Source: Mycoplasmatota bacterium (GTDB taxonomy: Bacteria > Bacillota_I > Bacilli_A > Izemoplasmatales > Hujiaoplasmataceae). From it: a stretch of DNA of 45,168 nt. Positions 7,783 to 16,208 of this stretch are shown piece after piece; the stretch's first letter is position 1, and each line of letters starts with the position of its first letter. The position numbers and the translations under genes are program-made. The notes under the pieces were generated by a model, which worked only from the letters and a program-made list of their open reading frames with translations, searched no databases and was not told the origin of the DNA. The DNA is taken from the NCBI GenBank assembly GCA_016342455.1, contig JAEIOE010000013.1, positions 1-45,168 of the forward strand, given 5' to 3'.

Positions 7783-8382
7783 TTGAAAAGAAAAATGTTA
7801 ATGATTTGCACATTATTTTTAAGTCTCTTTTTAGTAAGCTGTTCTAATGGCATTTCTATGGGAGGTGGAATTACTAGTGGTTATGAGTTTCCTGGCTATA
7901 TTCAAATTCAACTAGATGAAGAAGAGTATGATGTAAAAGAAACTATTTTACTTCATGTAAGCTACGGTCATGATTATATAGAAAACTTTAATGAAAATAA
8001 TCTTGTATTAGGCCATAGAATATCTGTTTATACCATAGATGGGAGCTATTCAGGCAATTTTGATAATCCAACGGAGTTTATTGAATTTTTTGAGGTTTCT
8101 TATGAGGGAGAAGATTTAGGCTCTGATGTTTATCGCTGTTATCCTGGCATGACTATATTTTCAAAGGTTGAATATAATATGACAATTGATTTAGACCTTG
8201 ATATAACTGAGATTGATTACGACTACGGATTACTTGTAATAAGATTTGAAGAAGACTTTGTTAATCAAAATAATATTGATGGTGAAATAATTGAAAACCA
8301 AGATGTACATTATATTTATTCTTTTATATATTTCTTGAAAGATGATACAATTATTCAATTTTCGAAAAAATCTTTTGCGTAA
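7783..8382 (+). CDS. Putative lipoprotein, 199 aa
   Basis: A positively charged start, a hydrophobic stretch and LVSC give a lipoprotein signal peptide with lipidation at Cys20, so the protein should be anchored on the outer face of the membrane. The mature part is acidic and rich in beta-type residues, with no family I can name. TTG at 7783 is the preferred start because GGAGAT lies 7 bases before it; an ATG at 7774 overlaps that site and would add only three residues. It follows luxC by 53 bases and could share its transcript, although a functional link is not shown. Confidence 0.7.
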   Translation: MKRKMLMICTLFLSLFLVSCSNGISMGGGITSGYEFPGYIQIQLDEEEYDVKETILLHVSYGHDYIENFNENNLVLGHRISVYTIDGSYSGNFDNPTEFIEFFEVSYEGEDLGSDVYRCYPGMTIFSKVEYNMTIDLDLDITEIDYDYGLLVIRFEEDFVNQNNIDGEIIENQDVHYIYSFIYFLKDDTIIQFSKKSFA

Positions 8383-8491
8383 TGTTAGAAAAGCGGAAAG
8401 GGAAAAGATGCAAAAACCTTAACAAGAGTGCTATAAAGTGTGCTAGTGTTGCTAAATTGTATTAAAACAGGTCATGTAACACATATAAAAC

Positions 8492-8559
8492 AAAAAGTTT
8501 CTAAAACTCCGAGATACGGTATACTAACAATACCACTCTGATGAATGAAACTTTTTTTT
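8492..8559 (+). terminator. Large structured terminator
   Basis: AAAAAGTTTC at 8492-8501 pairs with GAAACTTTTT at 8547-8556, followed by further T to 8559. The 45-base interior holds a second stem, GGTAT/ATACC at 8518-8522 and 8530-8534. The rest of the gap between 8383 and 8683 contains no supported gene. Confidence 0.65.
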
Positions 8560-8683
8560 ATTTTTATGGATAACTAATATCTACATAAAATAATCTTAGA
8601 TTTTTAGTAAGCAATAATAAAGAAGAACCTTTTATTAACAACTTTTTCATGATAGAATTATAATATCAATACTGGAGGCTATT

Positions 8684-9439
8684 ATGAATTGTAATATTAA
8701 AAGAGTTGCAACTTTATTCATGCTTTTAATTTTTGTTTTTACTTTATCAGCTTGTGACATACTCACTTCAGAAGCGCTTGTAATAACTACAGATGCACTT
8801 GCAACCACTACAGAATCAACAGAATATGTGATCACATGGAAAAACTATGATGGTAGTATATTAGAAATAGATAACAATGTTAGTTATGGTTCAATTCCAT
8901 ATTATAGTGGTCAAACGCCAGTAAGAGAAGAAACTTATGATTACAGATATATATTTATTGGATGGAGCCCGGATATTCAGAATGTAACTCAAAATCAAGT
9001 TTATACGGCGCTGTTTATCTCCGTTCAAAATGTCACAAATATAAATATAAATGCCTCAAATTGGGGAAATTACTTTGGTTTTTCAATTAAATTAAATAAC
9101 ATAAATCAAAACAGCTATACAAGCATAATTAGAGAACAATTAACATTCACATATATACCAAGGTTTATTGCTAATAATTCGAATCAGTCTAAAAATGTAA
9201 CTGTTTCTGGTTACGTTTATGTTCAAATCGGTTACACAACGGACAATTACAGTAATATTGAATTTACAGATTACAAAGTCTATTTTACACATATTATATA
9301 TGAAAACCTAGGCTACTATAGTACTATATCGGTCTCACTTTATCATAATATTGGTACATCTTTATATTCAACAGATAGTTGGGTAGTTAATGTAGAGGCT
9401 TACCTAACAAGTATGTCTGGAACAATTTCTATTTCTTAA
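8684..9439 (+). CDS. Putative lipoprotein with one InlB B-repeat-like domain
   Basis: The 251-residue protein begins with a hydrophobic signal ending in LSAC, so lipidation at Cys24 and surface anchoring are expected. Residues about 48-110 (VITWKNYDGS, YSGQTPVREE, FIGWSPDI, YTALF) have the W..G..P..FxGWSP..Y.A pattern of the Listeria-Bacteroides/InlB B-repeat, a small beta module of surface proteins. The remaining part is Asn-, Tyr- and Thr-rich with no recognised domain. A GGAGG site and TATAAT at 8659-8664 precede the ATG. It looks like a monocistronic gene. Confidence 0.75.
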   Translation: MNCNIKRVATLFMLLIFVFTLSACDILTSEALVITTDALATTTESTEYVITWKNYDGSILEIDNNVSYGSIPYYSGQTPVREETYDYRYIFIGWSPDIQNVTQNQVYTALFISVQNVTNININASNWGNYFGFSIKLNNINQNSYTSIIREQLTFTYIPRFIANNSNQSKNVTVSGYVYVQIGYTTDNYSNIEFTDYKVYFTHIIYENLGYYSTISVSLYHNIGTSLYSTDSWVVNVEAYLTSMSGTISIS

Positions 9440-9522
9440 ACAAAACAGATAGTGGATTGTTATGCTTTTTGAACAGAGTTTCATTATGACATAATATACT
9501 AAGTATAAATAGAGGTTAAAAA

Positions 9523-9894
9523 ATGACGATAAAAGAAAGAATTAAACAAATAAAAATAAAGACTACTCAAGTATACATAGCCCTAATTTCAAAAGAAACT
9601 CCATGGCCAGCAAAAATAGTTGCTGGACTAATTATAGGATATGCATTATCTCCAATTGACTTGATTCCTGATTTTATTCCTATATTAGGATATTTAGATG
9701 ATCTAATTATTCTACCAATTCTTATATATATATGTATTCATTTGATTCCAAAATCCATTTGGGAATCTTATGAACCAAGGGCTCAAAAGATATGGGAAAA
9801 CGGTGCACCAACAAAATGGTATTTTGCAATTCCAATTATTCTGATTTGGTCGCTATTGATTACATGGATTATTGTTAAGTGGATATTGGTATAA
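9523..9894 (+). CDS. YkvA-type DUF1232 membrane protein
   Basis: The 123-residue protein has the DUF1232 core PWPAKIVAGLIIGYALSPID followed by LIPDFIPILGYLDDLIILP, the hallmark SPIDLIPDFIP..G..DD motif. Two further hydrophobic segments, at about 60-75 and 98-121, make it an integral membrane protein. The family is widespread and has no firmly established function. A weak U-tailed hairpin overlaps its stop codon. Confidence 0.85.
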   Translation: MTIKERIKQIKIKTTQVYIALISKETPWPAKIVAGLIIGYALSPIDLIPDFIPILGYLDDLIILPILIYICIHLIPKSIWESYEPRAQKIWENGAPTKWYFAIPIILIWSLLITWIIVKWILV

Positions 9895-9922
9895 AAATAG
9901 AGTAAAATGCGCTATTTTATTA
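9894..9922 (+). terminator. Short hairpin terminator overlapping the stop codon
   Basis: AAAATAG at 9894-9900 pairs with CTATTTT at 9912-9918, followed by ATTAT. The loop and right arm carry the AGAGTAAAA..CGCTATTTT block that is also in the ~110 bp direct repeats. Confidence 0.5.
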
Positions 9923-9972
9923 TGAAAACATGTTAAAATTAGTTATAATTTAACAATAGGTAGGTTGATAAA

Positions 9973-10521
9973 ATGGCGAGTTATGATAAACATTATAAGG
10001 ACAAGAACTATTTCGGTAATTCTTATCAAGAACTAATATCTTTTTTTAGAGATTATCCTAACAAAGGTAAAGTGTTAGATTTGGGATGTGGACAAGGAAG
10101 AGATACTATAGAGATAGCTAAGCTAGGATATGAGGTAATGGGAGTAGATTTATCAATTGTTGGTATTAAACAAATGCTAGAAGAAGCACAAAAACTTTCA
10201 CTTAATGTAAATGCAGAAGTTAGTGACGTATATACCTATGAAAGAATACATGAGTACGACATTATTCTACTTGATTCTATGCTTCATTTCTATTCAAAAG
10301 ATAAAGTCAAGGAAACCAATTTATATATTAAAATACTTCAAGAAATGAAAGCTGGCAGTTTGTTTTGTAATTTATTATTAAAATCAAAGAAGAATGAGGA
10401 ATACATTAAATCTTTAGTAGCTAAGAACGAACATACATTTACAGTCATTCATGATGGTTATGCAAAATATGTTGAGGCAGACTGTGAATACCATATGTAT
10501 ATTATAGAAAAGATAAAATAG
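9973..10521 (+). CDS. Class I SAM-dependent methyltransferase (TehB-like)
   Basis: The 182-residue protein has motif I VLDLGCGQGRDT near residue 35, motif II GYEVMGVDLS, and a motif IV-like DIILLDSMLHFY near residue 93, the usual order of a small class I Rossmann methyltransferase. It is close in style to TehB and methyltransferase domain 25 proteins, but the substrate cannot be deduced. It has no membrane segment. The pepC gene begins 26 bases downstream with its own strong ribosome-binding site, so the two may be co-transcribed. Confidence 0.85.
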   Translation: MASYDKHYKDKNYFGNSYQELISFFRDYPNKGKVLDLGCGQGRDTIEIAKLGYEVMGVDLSIVGIKQMLEEAQKLSLNVNAEVSDVYTYERIHEYDIILLDSMLHFYSKDKVKETNLYIKILQEMKAGSLFCNLLLKSKKNEEYIKSLVAKNEHTFTVIHDGYAKYVEADCEYHMYIIEKIK

Positions 10522-10547
10522 TATAAAAATAAGAAGGAGAATAAAAC

Positions 10548-11873
10548 ATGAAAGCAATAACTTTAAAAGATATTAATCAATTAAATGAAAGTTTTAGCAA
10601 AAAGCCAGTACAAAAAGCATTATCTAGAGTGTTAGTGAAAAATAAATTAGAGGATATATTTGATGTTCAAGAACGAAGTTTATCAAACCAATTTAAATTT
10701 TCTAATGAAATCAAAACATTACCAGTAACAAACCAAGCTGCAAGTGGTAGATGTTGGATCTTTGCGGGACTGAATGCCTTAAGAGAAATAATTGCTAATA
10801 AGTACGATTTAAAAACATTTGAACTATCACAAAACTATACAGCTTTTTGGGATAAGTTTGAGAAAATAAATTATTTTATAGAAACGATGGATGATTTTCT
10901 AACGGTACATTATGATGATAGAACATTGCAACACATCTTAAAACTAGGCATTCAAGATGGTGGGCAATGGGATATGTTTGTTTCATTAGTTGAAAAATAT
11001 GGTGTAGTACCTAAAGAAGCAATGACTGAAACGACTTCATCAAGTGCTACTAGATTTATGAATAGATTAATTAATGTTAAACTTCGTAAATATGCCGCTG
11101 ATGCAAGAACGTTAGCGGCTAATAGTAAAGAAAATGAAATTAAAGCATTAAAAGAAAAAACATTAGATGAACTATATACCTTACTAGTTACTACCTTCGG
11201 TAATCCACCACAAGGATTTGATTTTGAATATATATCAAAAGATGAATATAAGGTTATTAAAGCTCTAACACCTCAATCTTTTTATAAAGACCATGTAGGT
11301 GATATATTAAAAGATTATGTGTCTATTATTAATTCACCTACAAAAGACAAACCTTTTATGAAAACTTATACAGTTGCCTATTTAGGTAATGTTATTGATG
11401 GTAGAGATATAAAATATATCAATTTAGATATGAAAGATTTAAAAGAGCTTGTTTTAAAACAATTATTAGATAAAGAAGTTGTTTGGTTTGGATCAGACGT
11501 TGGACGTTTTGGAGATAGAACCAAAGGTGTTTGGGATACAGAACAATTTGATTATGAAGAAATGTTAGGTATGTCTTTTGAAATGTCAAAAGAAGATCAA
11601 TTATACTATGCTCAAGGGGCTATGAATCACGCAATGCTTTTAACTGCAGTTCATTTAGATGAATCGACTCCAAAGAGATGGAAGATAGAAAACAGTTGGG
11701 GAGATAAATCAGGAGATAAAGGATATTTCTTAGCAAGTGATGCTTGGTTTGATTGTTTTGTTTATCAAGCAGTTATCAACAAGAAATATTTAAGCAAAAA
11801 ACAACTTGCAGCTTGGGAACAAGCTCCTGTAGTTTTAAAACCTTGGGACCCAATGGGGGCTTTAGCTAAATAA
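10548..11873 (+). CDS. pepC: Aminopeptidase C (bleomycin hydrolase family, peptidase C1B)
   Basis: The 441-residue product is close to the usual length of PepC. The papain-like triad is visible: cysteine in NQAASGRCWIFAG (Cys69), histidine in GAMNHAMLLTAV and asparagine in KIENSWGDKSG. The enzyme is a cytoplasmic homohexamer that removes N-terminal residues from peptides, and the C-terminal tail ending in KPWDPMGALAK is the arm that normally lies in the active-site cleft. AGAAGGAG precedes the ATG, and a strong terminator follows at 11884. Confidence 0.95.
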   Translation: MKAITLKDINQLNESFSKKPVQKALSRVLVKNKLEDIFDVQERSLSNQFKFSNEIKTLPVTNQAASGRCWIFAGLNALREIIANKYDLKTFELSQNYTAFWDKFEKINYFIETMDDFLTVHYDDRTLQHILKLGIQDGGQWDMFVSLVEKYGVVPKEAMTETTSSSATRFMNRLINVKLRKYAADARTLAANSKENEIKALKEKTLDELYTLLVTTFGNPPQGFDFEYISKDEYKVIKALTPQSFYKDHVGDILKDYVSIINSPTKDKPFMKTYTVAYLGNVIDGRDIKYINLDMKDLKELVLKQLLDKEVVWFGSDVGRFGDRTKGVWDTEQFDYEEMLGMSFEMSKEDQLYYAQGAMNHAMLLTAVHLDESTPKRWKIENSWGDKSGDKGYFLASDAWFDCFVYQAVINKKYLSKKQLAAWEQAPVVLKPWDPMGALAK

Positions 11874-11883
11874 TTAAAATATT

Positions 11884-11925
11884 AAAGATACCTAAACGAT
11901 TCATTCGTTTGAGTATCTTTTTTTT
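11884..11925 (+). terminator. Rho-independent terminator of pepC
   Basis: AAAGATAC at 11884-11891 pairs with GTATCTTT, and an inner AACGA/TCGTT stem closes the loop. Eight or more T follow. Confidence 0.9.
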
Positions 11926-11938
11926 GAATAGCTAATGA

Positions 11939-11963
11939 ATCACTATTCTTTTAGTGATATAAT
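11939..11963 (+). promoter_or_regulatory. Inverted repeat abutting a -10 box, candidate operator
   Basis: ATCACTA at 11939-11945 and TAGTGAT at 11952-11958 form a perfect 7 bp inverted repeat with a 6-base centre. Its last base is the first base of TATAAT at 11958-11963. It lies where a repressor would block the promoter of the esterase gene. No T-run follows, which argues against a terminator. Confidence 0.5.
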
Positions 11964-11994
11964 TAATTAAATCTAAAATACTGTGAGGAAAAAT

Positions 11995-12918
11995 ATGTCT
12001 AACTATCAAATTCATGAAGACTTTAAAAAAATTAAAATGACAAATCCGCCAATTTTCACGCCACTATTACCATTATTCAATGGCTTTTTAAAGTTGATGT
12101 TTAATATAATACCTAAAATGAAAGGTATTAAATTAACAACTTTGAAAATTCTAGGTTTTCAAAATGACTTAATTAAGATTAAATTATTTGAAAAAGAAAA
12201 TCAAGAAGAGAATGCTCCTTGTATTGTCTTTTTTCACGGAGGTGGCTTTGTTTCTCAAGGATCCCCTCACTATAAAAACCTAATGATGAACTATGTTTTA
12301 GATATTGATTGTAAAATTGTTTATGTTGATTATAGATTAGGCCCCAAATATGTTTTCCCAGTAGGAGTAGAAGATTGCTATAGAGCTTATATGTGGGTGT
12401 TAGATAATGCAAAAGAACTAAAGATAAACCCATCTAAAATTGCCCTAGCTGGGGATTCAGCCGGTGGAGCTATGGTTGCTGCTGTAAATGCTATGGCGCA
12501 TGATCGCATGAAACCAGTTAGTTGTTTTCAAATGATGATTTATCCGGTAACAGATAGTCGTCAAAACACAAAATCTATGGAATGCTTTCAAGATACACCA
12601 ATATGGAATGCTCCATTAAATGCAAAAATGTGGAAAACATATCTAAAAAACGGTTATGGTTTAAACAAAGGCTATGCATCTATATCTGAATTAAACTCTT
12701 TTGAATATTTCCCTAACACATATATTGAAGTAGCTGAGTTTGACTGTCTTCATGATGAAGGCCTTAACTTTCATAACCTCTTAAAAAAGGCAGCTGTAAA
12801 ATCAGAAATTATAGAGAGAACTGGTGCTATTCATGGCTTTGAAATAGTAATGAAATCTCAATACGTTCAACAGTGTATAAAAGAAAGAATAGAAGTGTTT
12901 AAAAAAGCCTTTATTTAA
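11995..12918 (+). CDS. Alpha/beta hydrolase, hormone-sensitive-lipase-like esterase (family IV)
   Basis: The 307-residue protein has the family IV oxyanion motif FFHGGG at about 79-84, the nucleophile elbow GDSAGG with Ser155, an acidic residue in EFDCLHDEG and the histidine in GAIHGF, in the correct order for the catalytic triad. Enzymes of this type hydrolyse short or medium acyl esters; the natural substrate is unknown. The ATG at 11995 after TGAGGA is preferred over a GTG at 11983 that overlaps the ribosome-binding site. A short stem overlaps the stop codon, and a stronger terminator follows at 12951. Confidence 0.88.
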   Translation: MSNYQIHEDFKKIKMTNPPIFTPLLPLFNGFLKLMFNIIPKMKGIKLTTLKILGFQNDLIKIKLFEKENQEENAPCIVFFHGGGFVSQGSPHYKNLMMNYVLDIDCKIVYVDYRLGPKYVFPVGVEDCYRAYMWVLDNAKELKINPSKIALAGDSAGGAMVAAVNAMAHDRMKPVSCFQMMIYPVTDSRQNTKSMECFQDTPIWNAPLNAKMWKTYLKNGYGLNKGYASISELNSFEYFPNTYIEVAEFDCLHDEGLNFHNLLKKAAVKSEIIERTGAIHGFEIVMKSQYVQQCIKERIEVFKKAFI

Positions 12919-12950
12919 AGGCTTAAAATAAAGTATATTTATTATATAAA

Positions 12951-12980
12951 AGTAGAATCTGTCTCGATTCTACTTTTTTT
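12951..12980 (+). terminator. Rho-independent terminator of the esterase gene
   Basis: AGTAGAATC at 12951-12959 pairs perfectly with GATTCTACT at 12966-12974, and T residues continue to 12980. Confidence 0.9.
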
Positions 12981-13012
12981 AGTTTGACAAATCAAACTAT
13001 CTTGTGTATAAT
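12980..13012 (+). promoter_or_regulatory. Consensus promoter with a palindromic operator over the -35
   Basis: TTGACA at 12984-12989 and TATAAT at 13007-13012 with a 17-base spacer make a perfect consensus promoter. A perfect inverted repeat, TAGTTTGA-caaa-TCAAACTA at 12980-12999, covers the -35. A second, looser dyad (TTGAgc..gtTCAA, 13023-13038) lies just downstream of the start site. Placement before an ArsR-family gene suggests autoregulation by metal-sensitive repression. Confidence 0.75.
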
Positions 13013-13052
13013 AATTGAATAATTGAGCAAACGTTCAAATGAAAGGGGATTT

Positions 13053-13427
13053 ATGTATAAAAATAGTAATATTGAAATTTGTAGCAAAGAAGCTATTCAT
13101 AATCAGTCAGTGGCAGATGTTAAGGCTATTTTTCCAGAAACGAATGACTTGGAGAAATTAGCGGAGTTCTACAAAGGATTTGCCGATTTAACTCGAATAA
13201 GAATATTGTCCGCACTATCTATTAAAGAAATGTGTGTTTGTGATCTATCAAATCTTCTTGGAATGTCTATTTCAGCAATATCTCATCAACTTAAAACATT
13301 AAGATACAAAGAATTGGTTAAATTCAGAAGACAGGGGAAAGAAGTATTTTATTCCTTGGAGGATGACCATGTAATAAATGTCTTATCTCAAGGCTTATCA
13401 CACATAAAAGGTAAATCTAATGACTAG
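13053..13427 (+). CDS. ArsR/SmtB-family metal-responsive repressor, CadC-like
   Basis: The 124-residue protein has the winged-helix core ADLTRIRILSAL and SISAISHQLKTLR. MCVCDLSNLL puts Cys61 and Cys63 in the alpha-3 position, the CadC-type thiolate site, assisted by Cys10 in the N-terminal arm. The last helix carries Asp104, His106 and His117 in DDHVINVLSQGLSH, the alpha-5 zinc-site spacing known from SmtB, although the fourth residue (Glu120 in SmtB) is Gly. Such proteins release DNA on binding Cd, Pb, Co or Zn. The ATG at 13053 with AAAGGGG is chosen over a TTG at 13023 that lies in the candidate operator. A small HMA-like gene follows. Confidence 0.9.
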   Translation: MYKNSNIEICSKEAIHNQSVADVKAIFPETNDLEKLAEFYKGFADLTRIRILSALSIKEMCVCDLSNLLGMSISAISHQLKTLRYKELVKFRRQGKEVFYSLEDDHVINVLSQGLSHIKGKSND

Positions 13428-13428
13428 G

Positions 13429-13464
13429 AAAGGAGATATTGTATTTTAATACAATATAAATAAT
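13429..13464 (+). promoter_or_regulatory. Ribosome-binding site separated from its start by a hairpin
   Basis: AAAGGAG at 13429-13435 is the only good Shine-Dalgarno for the ORF at 13465, but it lies 29 bases away. Between them ATATTGTAT at 13436-13444 pairs perfectly with ATACAATAT at 13449-13457 around a TTTA loop. Folding this 9 bp stem would leave 7 bases between the site and the ATG, an ideal distance. The palindrome could instead be a second operator. Confidence 0.55.
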
Positions 13465-13692
13465 ATGAAAATAACATTCTCATTTAATAATCTTAGAGGA
13501 ACTGAAGTGTTACCTAAGATATCTATCGGACTCTATGATTTAGATGGAGTTAGCAAAGTAGCTATAGATAATCAAAAGCGTAATTTAGAGATGATTGTTG
13601 AAGATAGCTTAATTGAAAAGATTATATTAAAAGTTAGACATATAGCTGAAAAGCTAGATGAAAATCTTACTTTTGAATATTCGGTCAAATAA
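13465..13692 (+). CDS. Small HMA-like protein without metal-binding cysteines
   Basis: The 75-residue product has the beta-alpha-beta rhythm of a heavy-metal-associated domain (IGLYDLDGVSKVAID...IVEDSLIEKIILKVRHIAEKL), but it contains no cysteine, so the CxxC of metal-binding HMA domains is absent. It follows the metal-sensor gene by 37 bases and is probably co-transcribed. It could be a decayed metallochaperone, a structural HMA-like subunit or the stub of a lost transporter; no P-type ATPase follows. The assignment rests on pattern only and is weak. Confidence 0.5.
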   Translation: MKITFSFNNLRGTEVLPKISIGLYDLDGVSKVAIDNQKRNLEMIVEDSLIEKIILKVRHIAEKLDENLTFEYSVK

Positions 13693-13812
13693 AACTTCTA
13701 GTTCAAAATATAATAAAAGATAGACTGTTTACTACAAATCGAGTATATAGTTTTTATTTTACCCACTATTATTAAACTATGGTATAATTATTAGCGTGAA
13801 AAGAGTGATAAT

Positions 13813-16143
13813 ATGAAAAAAAGAATTGAATTACTTGCACCTGCAGGAAGCAGAGAAGCTTTTATAGGTGCGATAAATGCGGGGGCAAATGCTGTATACA
13901 TTTCTGGTAAAAATTATGGTGCTAGAAAATATGCCAATAATTTCTCAAAAGAAGAAATAGTTGATTTGATTAAATATGCTCATCTTAGAAATGTGTTGGT
14001 TTATGTAACGATTAACACAATAATATTTGAGTCAGAAATTCAGGAGTTATTTGATTATTCTGATTATTTAGTCATGAACAAAGTAGATGCGATTATCGTC
14101 CAAGACTTGGGTCTTGTTGAACAATTTGTGTTACGATATCCTGACACAGAAATACATGCATCTACTCAAATGAATACTTATAATATTGAACAGTTAAAAT
14201 ACTTAAAAGACTTAGGAGTAGCGCGTGTTATCTTAGCGAGAGAAACAAGCATAGATACCATAAGTAAAATGAACCAAGAAGTTGACATTGATTTAGAAGC
14301 TTTCATTCATGGAGCTCTTTGTGTGTCTTATTCAGGAAACTGCTTGTTCAGTTCAATGAATGGTGGAAGATCTGGAAACCGTGGAGAGTGTGCGCAACCT
14401 TGTCGTTTACCTTATAAACTATATAAAGAAGAAGAACTTATTGAAGAAGAAAGTTATCTTTTATCAACTAAAGATTTAATGACAATTGAAAATCTTTCAA
14501 TGGTTATTGAAAGTGGATTGAAGTCATTAAAAATTGAAGGAAGAATGAAAAAACCTGAGTATGTTATCGCTACGGTAAGAGCTTATCGAGAAGCAATTGA
14601 TGCCTACTTTAATAATGAAGCGTTTTCCTCTGTACAAGAGAGAATTCATGAATTAGAATCAGTTTTTAATAGAGATTATACAAAAGGATATATATTAAAA
14701 GAAGAACCATTTAAAATAAATAATTCATTTAGACCAAACCATCAAGGAGTTAAAGTAGGTAAAGTAATATCTTTTGAAAGAGGTAAAACTGAAATTCAAT
14801 TATTTGATAAACTATCTTTACATGATGGAATCCGTATACTTGGAGAAACAGATTTAGGTGGACAAGTAGATAAGATAGTAAAGAATGGTGAAACAGTTTT
14901 AGTCGCTTATAAAGATGATATTATTACCATTGATTTACCAAAGAGCGTAGAAGTTGATTCTATAGTAATGAAAACACTAGATAGATCTTTAGAGGATAGT
15001 TTAAATCCTTATCTGCAAGAAAACTTTAAATTAATTAAACTTACCGGAAAACTAGAGTGTTTTGTCGGTAACGCTGTCCAACTTACGCTAAAATCAACGA
15101 ATTCAAAAGAAATAGTTATAGAATCTGATTACATCATTGAATTAGCTAAGAAAGCAAGCCAATCAAAAGAAAAAATTCTAAGTTCATTTGATAAGTTTGG
15201 TTCTACCTTCTATGAATTGAGCGAATTTGAAGTGCAAACAGATGGAATTGGATTTATTCCAAATATTATCTTCAATAACCTTAGAAGAGATGCTTTAGAA
15301 TTAATAGAAACAGAAATTTTTAATAGTCCAGATAAAAAAATTGTTAAATTTAAATTGTTTGATTTAAAAGAAAAAGAATTTGACAAACAAGTAATAGTAG
15401 TAAAAGTAGAAACGGAAGAACAACTAAGAGCTGCTAAATCATTAGGTATAGAAGATTTATATATAGCGGAAAACTTAAAAGTATCAGTTGAAGAATCAGG
15501 TGCTAAGTTTATGAATCGTATCTGGAGTAATTCAAACAAATACAAATTAGATTTAAAACTTGTTATTAGAGATATAGGTGGAATTCAATTTGCTAAAGAC
15601 AAAGAAATCATCTCTGATTCAACTTTTAATGTTACTAATTCACTTAGTTTAGCTAGCCTTGTAAATAAGAATGTATCAGCTATCACTTTGTCACTAGAAA
15701 GTAGTGTTGATAATAGTTTTAAGCTAATTAAGAACTTCTTTAATAATTATCAATTCTTACCGAATATTGAATTAATCGTCTATGGTAAAGCAGACCTTAT
15801 GCTAACAAAGTATTGTCCGATAACTAAATCAGAAGGAGTTTATAAAGAAAATTGTAGTTTGTGTCAACAATCAGATTATTCTTTATATGATACAAACGAC
15901 AATCAACATAAATTAGTGAGAGATGGATTTTGCAACCTTAGAATCCTTCATTATCGCCCATTAAACTTAATTAAGTATTTGGATAGAGCCTTTAATATGG
16001 GCGTAAATAGAATTAGATTAGATTTTACTGATGAATCATATGAAGAGACAGTCAAAATTATTCAATGTTTTAGAAACGCATTCAAGGAACAATCTTATCG
16101 AATGCCTGAAAAAAATTATACAACAGGAAGATTTTTAAGATAA
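13813..16143 (+). CDS. Peptidase U32 family protein, probable RNA hydroxylation enzyme (RlhA-like)
   Basis: The 776-residue protein starts with ELLAPAGSREAFIGAINAGA and has the U32 signature with clustered cysteines, GALCVSYSGNC...GNRGECAQPCRLPY, that bind an iron-sulfur cluster in the family. The long form with an extra C-terminal domain (DUF3656 type) corresponds to RlhA, which hydroxylates a 23S rRNA cytidine, while the short forms (TrhP) act on tRNA uridine-34. Further cysteines near the C-terminus (YCPITK, ENCSLC, DGFC) could bind a second cluster. TATAAT at 13783-13788 precedes it. The exact RNA target is inferred from length and domain content. Confidence 0.8.
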   Translation: MKKRIELLAPAGSREAFIGAINAGANAVYISGKNYGARKYANNFSKEEIVDLIKYAHLRNVLVYVTINTIIFESEIQELFDYSDYLVMNKVDAIIVQDLGLVEQFVLRYPDTEIHASTQMNTYNIEQLKYLKDLGVARVILARETSIDTISKMNQEVDIDLEAFIHGALCVSYSGNCLFSSMNGGRSGNRGECAQPCRLPYKLYKEEELIEEESYLLSTKDLMTIENLSMVIESGLKSLKIEGRMKKPEYVIATVRAYREAIDAYFNNEAFSSVQERIHELESVFNRDYTKGYILKEEPFKINNSFRPNHQGVKVGKVISFERGKTEIQLFDKLSLHDGIRILGETDLGGQVDKIVKNGETVLVAYKDDIITIDLPKSVEVDSIVMKTLDRSLEDSLNPYLQENFKLIKLTGKLECFVGNAVQLTLKSTNSKEIVIESDYIIELAKKASQSKEKILSSFDKFGSTFYELSEFEVQTDGIGFIPNIIFNNLRRDALELIETEIFNSPDKKIVKFKLFDLKEKEFDKQVIVVKVETEEQLRAAKSLGIEDLYIAENLKVSVEESGAKFMNRIWSNSNKYKLDLKLVIRDIGGIQFAKDKEIISDSTFNVTNSLSLASLVNKNVSAITLSLESSVDNSFKLIKNFFNNYQFLPNIELIVYGKADLMLTKYCPITKSEGVYKENCSLCQQSDYSLYDTNDNQHKLVRDGFCNLRILHYRPLNLIKYLDRAFNMGVNRIRLDFTDESYEETVKIIQCFRNAFKEQSYRMPEKNYTTGRFLR

Positions 16144-16208
16144 ATATATAGTAAATATGAAGCATATATGCATTGTATATGATTATTAATTTGGTAGTAA
16201 AAATATTT

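Noticed and set aside
8381-8464. 27-codon ORF (MLEKRKGKRCKNL...)
   Set aside because: No ribosome-binding site, low complexity and no gene-like context.
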